DNA from: JADFQT01 sp047516825
Lineage (GTDB): Bacteria; Chloroflexota; Dehalococcoidia; Lucifugimonadales; UBA3495
Assembly (NCBI GenBank): GCA_047516825.1
Contig: JAKZUA010000076.1
Location: forward strand, 1 to 6,562
DNA: 6,562 nucleotides
Reading direction: 5' to 3'
Part shown: piece after piece, positions 1 to 6,532 of the stretch
Numbering within the stretch: position 1 is the stretch's first letter
How the letters are laid out: every line of letters starts with the position of its first letter
The notes under the pieces: model-generated
What the model was told of the DNA's origin: nothing
Database searches by the model: none
The model's input: only the letters and a program-made list of their open reading frames with translations
Made by a program: the position numbers and the translations under genes

Positions 1-1887
1 AACTCGCTGAGGTTTGGACCCCTGGACCGGCCGCAGAACCGGCATCTCTTCCACGGCGTCGTGGGTGGCATCTCCTGGTACGGCAACTGCATCGGCGTTC
101 CCGACGTTGGCGGCGAGATCTATTTCGACGCCTCCTACAATCAGAATCCTCTGGTTAACGCCATGTGCGTGGGTCTGGTGGAAAAGGATAAAATCGCCAC
201 GGCCGCCGCCACTACCGCCGGACACCTGCTTTTGCTGGCCGGCGCGGATACCGGCCGGGACGGCATCCACGGCGCTTCCGGCCTGGCATCCCGCTCCTTT
301 GAGGAGGAGCAGGAGCTACGCCCCACAGTGCAGGTGGGCAATCCCTTCCTGAAAAAAATATTGATTGAAGCCTGTCTGGAGGCTCTCTCCACCGGCTGGG
401 TTCCGGCGCTTCAGGACTTGGGAGCGGCCGGTTTGACCAGCGCCGCCATGGAATCGGCGGCCCGGGGAGGTAGAGGAGTTTTGCTGGATGTTTCCCGGGT
501 GCACCGCCGGGAGTCCGGCATGACCGCCTATGAGGTTATGTTATCGGAATCTCAGGAGAGAATGCTTCTGGTGGTGCCGCCGGACCATCTGCCCGAGATT
601 TCCCTGGTTTTCGATCGATGGGATATACCTCTGGCAGAGATCGGACAGGTTACGCGGGAAGCCGAGGCCAAGATAGTGGATGAAACCCGCCTGCTGGCCC
701 ACCTGCCGCTGCAACCCTTGACCGATGCTCCCCGCTATCGATTGGAGGGCCGGCAGTCGGAGGAGCAGAAGCGAAGGCAACGCCTTTCCTTCTCCCAAGT
801 ACCCATACCGGAATGCAGTCCCGCGAAGATTCTGCTGCGCCTCTTAGCCTCCCCAAATATCGCCAGCAAACACAGCGTTTACCGTCAGTATGACAATCAG
901 GTTCAGACCAACACCGTGGTTGGGCCGGGCAGCGACGCCGCCCTCTTGCGTATCAAGGGCACCGCTAAAGCCATCGCGCTGACCATCGATGGAAACGGCC
1001 GCTACTGCTATTTGGACCCCTATCGCGGCGGGGAGATCGCGGTGGCCGAGGCCTGCCGCAACCTGTCCTGTTCCGGGGCGGAACCCCTGGCCTTGACCGA
1101 CTGCCTAAATTTCGGAAATCCGGAAAAGCCCGAGATCTACTACCAGCTGGAACAGGCCATCCGGGGAATGGCACGAGCCTGCCGGGTGCTGGGAGTGCCG
1201 GTGGTCAGCGGCAACGTCAGCCTGTACAACGAGTCCCAGGGGCAGGCCATCTTTCCCACCCCGGTGGTAGGAGGACTGGGCCTGCTAGAGGATGTCAGGC
1301 TTCACGCCCGGTCTGCTTTCCCCGAGGAAGGCCTGCTGGTCATGCTTTTGGGCGGTGCCGATTGGAGCGTCAAGGCGTCGGACCTGGCCGGCAGCGAATA
1401 TCTGCAACTAATTCACGGTTTGGTGGCGGGTCGGCCTTATATTCGCTTGGAGCTGGAGAAACGGGTTCAGTCCTTGTGCCGGCGGGCCATCGGTCACGGC
1501 CTGCTGGCGTCGGCCCACGACTGCTCCGACGGCGGATTGGCCACGGCCCTGGCCGAATGCTGTATGACTGGGGCCGCAGCATCAGGCTCTGGTCCGACAA
1601 CGCCGTCGGGCGATTTTATGGGCTTTAGGGGTGGCCAGGCTTTCTCCAGCCTGCCGAGACGGTGGGATGCGGCCCTGTTTGGCGAGGGGCAATCCCGCAT
1701 TGTGGTATCCTTAGCCCCGGAACATTGGGCAACCCTGGAACAAATGGCAGCAGAGTTGCGTGTTCCCCTGATGGAGCTGGGTGTAACGGGCGGCGACCGG
1801 TTTCAGCTGGGTTCGATGTTGGACCTGCCGGTGAGAGATATCGCGGAGGCTTGGGGCGGTGGACTGGAGCGAGCCCTAGCAGGGTAG
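1..1887 (+). CDS. purL: Phosphoribosylformylglycinamidine synthase subunit PurL, 5'-truncated by the window edge
   Basis: PurL is the cytoplasmic ATP-dependent synthetase subunit that converts FGAR to FGAM in de novo purine synthesis, using ammonia from the PurQ glutaminase with PurS. The frame is open from base 1 to the TAG at 1885-1887, giving 628 visible residues. Small-type PurL is about 740 residues, so roughly 110 N-terminal residues, including the early active-site His region, are missing. No start codon is claimed. Family motifs, numbered in the fragment, appear in the expected order: SLRFGPLD (2-9), YGNCIGVP (27-34), TGRDGIHGAS (84-93), QDLGAAGLTS (138-147), MLSESQERMLLV (180-191), LDPYRGGEIAVAEA (338-351), LTDCLNFGNPEKPE (365-378), SGNVSLYNE (403-411), SAHDCSDGGL (504-513) and LFGEGQSRIVV (559-569). 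These cover both AIRS-like halves. A Gly/Ser/Pro-rich stretch at about 521-556 is atypical but in frame. The next gene is not another purine gene. Identification is very secure. Confidence 0.97.
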   Translation, partial: NSLRFGPLDRPQNRHLFHGVVGGISWYGNCIGVPDVGGEIYFDASYNQNPLVNAMCVGLVEKDKIATAAATTAGHLLLLAGADTGRDGIHGASGLASRSFEEEQELRPTVQVGNPFLKKILIEACLEALSTGWVPALQDLGAAGLTSAAMESAARGGRGVLLDVSRVHRRESGMTAYEVMLSESQERMLLVVPPDHLPEISLVFDRWDIPLAEIGQVTREAEAKIVDETRLLAHLPLQPLTDAPRYRLEGRQSEEQKRRQRLSFSQVPIPECSPAKILLRLLASPNIASKHSVYRQYDNQVQTNTVVGPGSDAALLRIKGTAKAIALTIDGNGRYCYLDPYRGGEIAVAEACRNLSCSGAEPLALTDCLNFGNPEKPEIYYQLEQAIRGMARACRVLGVPVVSGNVSLYNESQGQAIFPTPVVGGLGLLEDVRLHARSAFPEEGLLVMLLGGADWSVKASDLAGSEYLQLIHGLVAGRPYIRLELEKRVQSLCRRAIGHGLLASAHDCSDGGLATALAECCMTGAAASGSGPTTPSGDFMGFRGGQAFSSLPRRWDAALFGEGQSRIVVSLAPEHWATLEQMAAELRVPLMELGVTGGDRFQLGSMLDLPVRDIAEAWGGGLERALAG

Positions 1888-1971
1888 GGGAGTTTTGATA
1901 CTGATGCCGAAGTGAATCCTGTAGAGTTGGCATTGCCTTCCATGTAGATCCCACCTTGGCTTTGGTTTGGC

Positions 1972-1978
1972 AGGAGGT
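1972..1978 (+). promoter_or_regulatory. Ribosome binding site of the glycosyltransferase gene
   Basis: AGGAGGT is an essentially perfect Shine-Dalgarno core, lying 5 bases before the GTG at 1984. It decides in favour of this GTG start, since the protein then opens directly into the first beta strand of the GT-B fold (LRVLFLTPYF). The rest of the 96-base gap after purL shows no convincing promoter or terminator. Confidence 0.9.
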
Positions 1979-1983
1979 ATCCG

Positions 1984-3228
1984 GTGAGCGCTCCTCCCCT
2001 GCGGGTACTATTCCTGACCCCCTATTTCCGGCCCTACCTGGGAGGAATCGAAAGGGCCATCGAGCAGCTATCCTTCCAGGTCATGCAGTCGGAGCAGGTG
2101 GAGGCGGTGGCGGTCCTAACCACCAAATACGCCTTTCCGAGAATCCCGCACCCGGAATGGGCCGACCGGGACGTCACACCAGAGGGCATTTCCATCTTCC
2201 GGCTCCGGGGATATCCCAAACGCTCCATCCCGTTGTACTCGGTCCCCCTGGTTTGGTTTCCTCCCCGCCAGGTGCGCCGCTACCTCAAGGAGTTCCAGCC
2301 CAATGTAGTCCATTTTGTCGGCGATGGCTGGTTTTGGGGTCATTTCTGGAGCTGGTTTTGGTTCCGGCGGCGGGCCGGGTTTATCTTCACCCCTTCTTAC
2401 CACACCTTGCCTCTTTCCCGCTGGTGGCTGCGACCGATCAACGGGTTCATCTGCAATGTGATGGACCAGGTGGTCGCCCTGACCCGTCAGGAGGCGGAGC
2501 AGGTTGCTCGAGACTACTGGGTCCGCCCCACCAGGCAAGCGATCATCGGATGGGGAGCCTCTCCCCTAAATAGCCCTCAGCCTGCTGAGGAGGAAACTGT
2601 CCCGCCGGACGGTGGAAGGACAGCTTCCCCGGCAGCTTCAGAATTAGTGCCGGTTGACATCCTGTGCGTCGGGAGACTGGGCGAACATAAAGGCCAGGGT
2701 TGGTTGCTGGAATCCTACCGGCAGGCCCGAGAGGGGTTTAATCGCCCGGCGCGTTTGATCCTGGTCGGGCGGAATGAAGGAGGGGAATCGGCGCTGCGGG
2801 AAGAGGTGCGGCACTCCGGTCTGGAAGGGGAGGTGCTTTTTACCGGCGAGCTGGAGGACTCGGAGCTGGTGGACTGGTACGCCCGCGCCGATCTATTCGT
2901 CCTGTTCTCCCACTATGAGGCCTTTGGTCTGGTCTATTTCGAGGCCATGATTGCCGGCGTTCCGGTGCTGACCCATGACGTGGGAGCCAACCGGGAGCTG
3001 CTAACCAGGGGAGCCGTGGTGGTACCGCCCTTTGACCGGCCAGCGGCCGTCGAGGAGTTGGTGCGGCTGGTCAACAATGCTGATTATCGAAGGAGCCTGG
3101 GGCAGGAGGGCAAAGGGTATGCCCTGGAGGAATTCACCTGGTCCGCGGTGGCCGATAAATATCTGGCAGTTTACCAAAGGGCATCGCGTAATAAGAATCG
3201 GAGTAAGAATCGAGGTAAGAAACATTGA
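1984..3228 (+). CDS. GT4-type (GT-B fold) glycosyltransferase, GTG start
   Basis: This 414-residue protein should transfer a sugar from a nucleotide-sugar donor with retention of configuration. The acceptor is unknown. The N-terminal acceptor domain (about 1-185) begins LRVLFLTPYF and has the glycine-rich loop LGGIER (19-24). The C-terminal donor domain (about 223-398) has CVGRLGEHKGQG with R231 and K236, expected to bind donor phosphates, and the EX7E signature E312-AFGLVYF-E320 followed by AMIAGVPVL. About 30 residues of Pro/Glu-rich linker (192-221) separate the domains. There is no signal peptide or classical membrane helix, but residues 116-127 are crowded with Trp and Phe, suggesting contact with a membrane or lipid acceptor. 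The last 14 residues form a basic tail encoded by a 12-bp tandem repeat. The gene overlaps the following glycoside hydrolase by 4 bases, implying co-translation. Family assignment is strong; the specific reaction cannot be called. Confidence 0.93.
   Translation: MSAPPLRVLFLTPYFRPYLGGIERAIEQLSFQVMQSEQVEAVAVLTTKYAFPRIPHPEWADRDVTPEGISIFRLRGYPKRSIPLYSVPLVWFPPRQVRRYLKEFQPNVVHFVGDGWFWGHFWSWFWFRRRAGFIFTPSYHTLPLSRWWLRPINGFICNVMDQVVALTRQEAEQVARDYWVRPTRQAIIGWGASPLNSPQPAEEETVPPDGGRTASPAASELVPVDILCVGRLGEHKGQGWLLESYRQAREGFNRPARLILVGRNEGGESALREEVRHSGLEGEVLFTGELEDSELVDWYARADLFVLFSHYEAFGLVYFEAMIAGVPVLTHDVGANRELLTRGAVVVPPFDRPAAVEELVRLVNNADYRRSLGQEGKGYALEEFTWSAVADKYLAVYQRASRNKNRSKNRGKKH
3190..3225 (+). repeat. 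Three tandem 12-bp units at the 3' end of the glycosyltransferase gene
   Basis: Three in-phase, degenerate units, AATAAGAATCGG, AGTAAGAATCGA and GGTAAGAAACAT, encode NKNR, SKNR and GKKH. They make the basic C-terminal tail and are more A-rich than the rest of the gene. The junction of units two and three holds the GAGGT ribosome binding site of the next gene, so the repeat serves coding and initiation at once. A slippage origin is inferred from the 12-bp periodicity. Confidence 0.8.
3212..3216 (+). promoter_or_regulatory. Ribosome binding site of the GH63-like hydrolase gene
   Basis: GAGGT lies inside the end of the glycosyltransferase coding sequence, 8 bases before the TTG at 3225. With the TTGA start/stop overlap it supports this TTG as the true start and suggests translational coupling. 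The protein then starts MNREELEAGARNILLSN, a natural N-terminal helix for the family. Confidence 0.8.
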
Positions 3229-4454
3229 ATCGTGAAGAGCTGGAGGCCGGGGCCCGCAATATCCTGTTGTCCAATCTCAGGAAGGGAGTGGCCGACTGGA
3301 ATGGCAAGGAGTTCAGTTTTGTCGTTCCCTCCCTCCGTGGCTACCCCTTTCAGTGGTTCTGGGATTCCTGCTTCCACGCCATCGCCCTGACCCACCTGGA
3401 CCTGGAGCAGGCGAAAGCTGAACTGACCACCCTGATGAGTGGGGCCCTGCCCGACGGGTTCATTCCTCACATCATCTTCTGGGAAATGGAAAAGCAGCCC
3501 GATTTCCTAAGCCGCAACATTGTGGGAATGACCTCGCCCAACTACAGCTCGACCATTCAACCGCCTATTTTGGCCTACGCGGTGGAACGAGTGTATCAGG
3601 CGACCGGCGATGAGGATTTCAAGCAGGCAGCCCTACCGGTTTTGACGGCCTTCTATCACTGGTTGCGGGAAAATCGTGACCCGGACGATGACGGCCTTAT
3701 CGCGGTGATCCAGCCCGAAGAGGCCGGAACCGACTGCTCACCCAAGTATGACCAAATCTTGGGATTGGAGGAGTTGAGCAACCGGGGCTTCATCGCCGCG
3801 CTCAAGAAGGTGTATGAGGCCTACGAGCCCCGGCGTGGCGACGACCTGGGGATTCTGGCGGCGGACATATTTCACGTCGAGGATGTGCTGGTCAACTCCA
3901 TCTATGCCTTCAGCCTGCGGTCTCTGGCCAGGCTGCTGGGAGATTCCCCGGAGGCTGCTGAGTTCCACCGCGAGGCCGAAAGGACCCGGGACGCTCTGGT
4001 GGCCAAGTGCTGGGATGAAGAAGCCGGCGCCTTCTTTGACCTTTCCGGAGTCGCCGAAACGCCGGTCAAAGTGGTTACCATCAGCTCATTGATGCCGCTC
4101 GTTCTGGATGACCTACCCCGTCCGATAGTAGAGAGACTGGTGGAGCGTTGGGTTAAGTCGGAAAAGGATTTCTGGCTACCCTACCCGCTGCCTTCCGTGC
4201 CGGCTTCCGACCCCAAGTTCATGCCGGGCAACCCCCACGGCTTTATTTGGCGGGGTCCCAGCTGGATCAACACCAACTGGTTCCTATCCCACGCCTTGCG
4301 AGGCCACGGCTATACTGAGCTGGCGGATACTATAGTAGCCAAGAGCCACGAAGCCATCGAGAAATCCGGATACCGGGAGTATTACCACCCCTACACCGGG
4401 GAAGGTCTGGGGGCCAGGGATTTCGGATGGTCGACGTTGATCCTGGATTTTTGA
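3225..4454 (+). CDS. GH63 / MGH1-like glycoside hydrolase (mannosyl- or glucosylglycerate hydrolase-like), TTG start
   Basis: This 409-residue protein resembles the bacterial GH63-type (alpha/alpha)6-barrel hydrolases that include mannosylglycerate hydrolase of Thermus and glucosylglycerate hydrolase of mycobacteria, which are of similar length. These release a sugar from a small compatible solute in the cytoplasm. Visible family features are FQWFWDSCFHAIAL (42-55), DGFIPH (77-82), SPNYSSTIQPPI (104-115), EEAGTDCSPKYDQ (165-177), VLVNSIYA in the barrel middle, WRGPSWINTNWFL (341-353) and EYYHPYTGEGLGARDFGWS (384-402). By comparison with the clan, D170 is the likely general acid and E384 the likely general base; this mapping is inferred. 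There is no signal peptide. The TTG start overlaps the stop of the glycosyltransferase by 4 bases, so the two genes are probably one unit. Fold and family are secure, while substrate is not: other small alpha-glucosides or mannosides are possible. Confidence 0.85.
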   Translation: MNREELEAGARNILLSNLRKGVADWNGKEFSFVVPSLRGYPFQWFWDSCFHAIALTHLDLEQAKAELTTLMSGALPDGFIPHIIFWEMEKQPDFLSRNIVGMTSPNYSSTIQPPILAYAVERVYQATGDEDFKQAALPVLTAFYHWLRENRDPDDDGLIAVIQPEEAGTDCSPKYDQILGLEELSNRGFIAALKKVYEAYEPRRGDDLGILAADIFHVEDVLVNSIYAFSLRSLARLLGDSPEAAEFHREAERTRDALVAKCWDEEAGAFFDLSGVAETPVKVVTISSLMPLVLDDLPRPIVERLVERWVKSEKDFWLPYPLPSVPASDPKFMPGNPHGFIWRGPSWINTNWFLSHALRGHGYTELADTIVAKSHEAIEKSGYREYYHPYTGEGLGARDFGWSTLILDF

Positions 4455-4484
4455 GCGGTGGAGTGTGAGGGGATTATCTCCAGG

Positions 4485-4631
4485 TGTCACGCCGAGCGAA
4501 GCCAAGCCTCTAAAGTCCTTGGGAAGATGGCCCTGACGCCATTGGTTATGGTGTAACTGTAATACTAATGCGTGAAGGTTTAGGGGCCAAGGATTTAGAT
4601 TCCTCAGTCGCTTCGCTTTTTCGGAATGACA
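4485..4631. repeat. 147-bp element with long imperfect inverted arms, probable dispersed MITE/REP-like repeat
   Basis: The left arm (4485-4522) and right arm (4587-4631) are imperfect inverted repeats. Read toward the middle, both show the same ordered blocks: TGTCA, CCGA, GCGAAGC, TCTAAA and TCCTTGG, which is 29 paired bases with small gaps. About 64 bases lie between the arms. The right arm read on the - strand starts TGTCATTCCGAAAAAGCGAA, very like the TGTCATTCCGAGCGAAGC motif that I recall as a dispersed repeat in Chloroflexota and some other bacteria. It sits in the gap between two convergent genes and could form a large hairpin ending transcription from both sides, although no long T tract follows either arm. 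Mobility and function are inferred; there is no transposase here. Confidence 0.75.
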
Positions 4632-4677
4632 TGGGTCGTTTTGAGAGAATTACTAAGGGGGATAATCCGGGTGGAAG

Positions 4678-6324
4678 TCAGGAGCGGGAGAAAAACCTTA
4701 GCACCTTGCCCAAACCGGAGGATGGGTCTGCCGCCTCCAGTTCCGTGGGGCTTGGGAATTCCCCTTCCGGCATCTCCATAGGTGGCAGAGGTGGGCGGTC
4801 GGCTTGGCCGACTGCCGCGCGCGCCGAGGGTTCAGGCCCAGTCTCAGACTTGGCAGACTCTGCCTGGCTCCGCAAGACTTTTACCACCATGGGATGATTC
4901 CGGTCCAGGTTAAATGTGCGGCGCCGGCGGCTGCGGCCGGTGTCTTCATCCTGACCGGTGTGCCAACCCCGCTGGAACACGCCAGCGTCGCTCAAGCTCC
5001 GAATCAGGCGGGTGACATAGATTCGGGAATGCATCGGCCCCCAACGCTGGGTGATCTCCTCGTTTTCCGCCTTCAGCCCCTCGCCCAAAGCTAGGCAAAC
5101 TTCCCCTACCAGGAAGTTGAAAGCCACGTGGCTAATGCCTTCCCGGTGTTCCAAATTGTCGGCCATGACTATCAAATCGGCTACCCGGCGTCCGTCCAGG
5201 CCGTCCCCAGGCCCTTCCGGTAGCTGGACATCTGTCAGTTCCTCAGCCAGCAGGGGTGCCAGGTCTGGCTGGTCGCTACCAGTTGAGCCTTGCTCCCCAG
5301 GTTTGGTGAGGCCTTCTTCCTGAGCCTTGCGGCCCCTTCTTGACGGGGCCGCAAGTCCGGCATTCTGAGGCGAATCCGACGGCGCTAATTCGGCCCCGTT
5401 GGTAACCATGCCGGCTACCTCTCCGGAGGCTGGAGTGGCCGTGGTAGTCTCCACCCCTTGTTCCTGGGGATCGGGCTCGTCGGCCATCAGCACCCAGTCG
5501 ACCAGTCCCACGGTGACCAGTTTAATGTTACCTTCCTGAGCCACTCGCTGCATCAGTTTTTTGAATCCGGAGTAGCCCAACTTCTTTTCGTCGAAGCCAG
5601 GAATTTGGCGCGTTACCCGCTGCTTCAAGGACGTGAGCAATGGCATGCGACCGGCCTGACGCTCGGCCCGAACGATGTCCTCGATGATGCCGATGGCGTC
5701 GGAAAGGGGTTGCCGCCCGGTGGACGTGGTTCGTCCGTTGCCTCGCTCGCTGACGGCAGCCGGCGCCGGTTCCGGCTGGGTAGCCGGGTCCACGTCCATA
5801 TCATATAAGATCAATCCATCCACCTGGTCGGCCAGGCGGCGGGATGTGCTCCAGGAAACTCCGATTATGATTACCCTCTTGCCCATCGCCCGGAGGGTAT
5901 TGATGACGTGGATGAAGTCCGAATCACCCGAAACCAGCACGTAGGTCCCGATGTTGGAGTAGGAATGGGCACACTCTATGCAGTCGGCGGTCATCTTGAC
6001 GTCGACGCTATTCTTTATCCGGGCGGTGCGGTAGGAATCGGCGGCGCCGACCGGTGGCAGGCGGGTTGGGACGTAAACCGGCTCAATGCCCGCAGCATAG
6101 AGGGCCGGTGGGTCGTTGGTGAACTGACTGGCTCCGCGCAACTCCGGCGCCCGGCTTACCCAGTCGGCGTAGGCTTTGGCCACCACCACCCGGCCGTGGT
6201 TGCCAACTTCTTCTTTGAGGGCGGATACGTTGGGGGTGCGGTGGCCCGAAGCGAGGCTGATCTTGAAGTTCTCCCAATCGATGAAGAGGGCGACATCGTC
6301 GCCCGAGGAGGGTGTTCCGTTCAT
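4678..6324 (-). CDS. NYN-domain putative RNase with LOTUS/OST-HTH domain and an unassigned C-terminal domain
   Basis: This 548-residue protein (from the ATG at 6324) has an N-terminal NYN domain of the PIN-like nuclease fold (about 9-175). ALFIDWENF carries the first acidic residue D16, VDVKMTAD gives D108 and D114, and VLVSGDSDF gives D134 and D136, so the metal-binding acidic set looks intact. A LOTUS/OST-HTH domain follows (about 205-282: LSDAIGIIEDIV, LLTSLKQR, GFDEKKLGYSGF), a fold associated with RNA binding. A low-complexity linker (about 283-375) leads to a conserved-looking helical, winged-helix-like domain (about 376-484) that I do not recognise, with the basic run SRRRR, and then a Pro/Glu-rich tail. 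Such proteins are thought to act on RNA in the cytoplasm; the target is unknown. The ATG is preferred to the TTG at 6384 because a promoter overlaps the longer version. No Shine-Dalgarno site precedes the ATG. The gene is convergent with the hydrolase and looks monocistronic. Confidence 0.9.
   Translation of the reverse strand: MNGTPSSGDDVALFIDWENFKISLASGHRTPNVSALKEEVGNHGRVVVAKAYADWVSRAPELRGASQFTNDPPALYAAGIEPVYVPTRLPPVGAADSYRTARIKNSVDVKMTADCIECAHSYSNIGTYVLVSGDSDFIHVINTLRAMGKRVIIIGVSWSTSRRLADQVDGLILYDMDVDPATQPEPAPAAVSERGNGRTTSTGRQPLSDAIGIIEDIVRAERQAGRMPLLTSLKQRVTRQIPGFDEKKLGYSGFKKLMQRVAQEGNIKLVTVGLVDWVLMADEPDPQEQGVETTTATPASGEVAGMVTNGAELAPSDSPQNAGLAAPSRRGRKAQEEGLTKPGEQGSTGSDQPDLAPLLAEELTDVQLPEGPGDGLDGRRVADLIVMADNLEHREGISHVAFNFLVGEVCLALGEGLKAENEEITQRWGPMHSRIYVTRLIRSLSDAGVFQRGWHTGQDEDTGRSRRRRTFNLDRNHPMVVKVLRSQAESAKSETGPEPSARAAVGQADRPPLPPMEMPEGEFPSPTELEAADPSSGLGKVLRFFSRS
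5326..5355. repeat. Perfect 11-bp inverted repeat inside the NYN gene
   Basis: CTTGCGGCCCC (5326-5336) and GGGGCCGCAAG (5345-5355) are perfect reverse complements separated by 8 bases. The stem falls in the part encoding the disordered linker (protein APSRRGRKAQ), where the protein would tolerate it. It could be an mRNA hairpin, a REP-like insertion or chance in GC-rich sequence. Confidence 0.7.
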
Positions 6325-6365
6325 GTTGATAAAAAATCCAGTCCCACGTTTGGGGGTATGCCTAA

Positions 6366-6394
6366 AGTGTAAGCCTCGGCCCAAATAGAGTCAA
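6366..6394 (-). promoter_or_regulatory. Sigma-70 type promoter of the NYN gene
   Basis: On the - strand TTGACT (6394-6389) and TACACT (6371-6366) are separated by exactly 17 bases, matching TTGACA-17-TATAAT at 5 of 6 and 4 of 6 positions. Transcription is expected to begin near A6359, leaving a leader of about 35 bases to the ATG at 6324. This places the alternative TTG at 6384 inside the promoter and upstream of the transcript. Confidence 0.72.
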
Positions 6395-6492
6395 GGCAAG
6401 GACGGTCCGGCCTGTTGGGCTAATCCGGGATTCCCCAGATCAAACCACCTTTCCTGGATATAGCTCCCGCGGGGATACCGCCAAATATAATC

Positions 6493-6532
6493 CCGCATTC
6501 CAAGAGCGTCAAATGCGGTCTGATGCGGCCTG
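6493..6532. repeat. Small stem-loop joined to a 10-bp tandem duplication
   Basis: CCGCATT (6493-6499) pairs perfectly with AATGCGG (6512-6518) across a 12-base loop. Overlapping its right arm, ATGCGGTCTG (6513-6522) is followed directly by ATGCGGCCTG (6523-6532), one mismatch apart. It lies in the otherwise featureless stretch 6395-6562 upstream of the NYN promoter. It might be an operator or a weak terminator of a gene outside the window, or chance. Confidence 0.4.

Noticed and set aside
1553..1680. A frameshift in purL near the unusual Gly/Ser/Pro-rich stretch
   Set aside because: Neither alternative frame restores a better PurL match: one hits a stop at once and the other gives an unrelated sequence, while the main frame is open with conserved motifs on both sides.
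1895..1948. A possible promoter in the purL-glycosyltransferase gap (TTGATA or TTGGCA as -35)
   Set aside because: No acceptable -10 box occurs at 16-18 bases; the best candidate, TGTAGA, is 19 bases away and matches only 3 of 6 positions.
1956..2573. A 205-codon + strand open frame in another frame of the glycosyltransferase
   Set aside because: Its product is Pro/Gly/Arg-rich without motifs, while the overlapping frame encodes a clear GT4 domain with a strong ribosome binding site.
4568..4897. A 109-codon + strand open frame across the intergenic repeat and the end of the NYN gene
   Set aside because: It runs through the right arm of the repeat and then antisense to the NYN coding region, with low-complexity product and no recognisable domain.
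5908..6372. A 154-codon + strand open frame antisense to the NYN domain
   Set aside because: The opposite strand encodes clear NYN motifs here; the antisense product shows no family features.
6325..6384. A 20-codon upstream extension of the NYN gene from a TTG at 6384
   Set aside because: The -10 element and spacer of the predicted promoter lie on it, no ribosome binding site precedes the TTG, and the NYN fold starts after the internal ATG.
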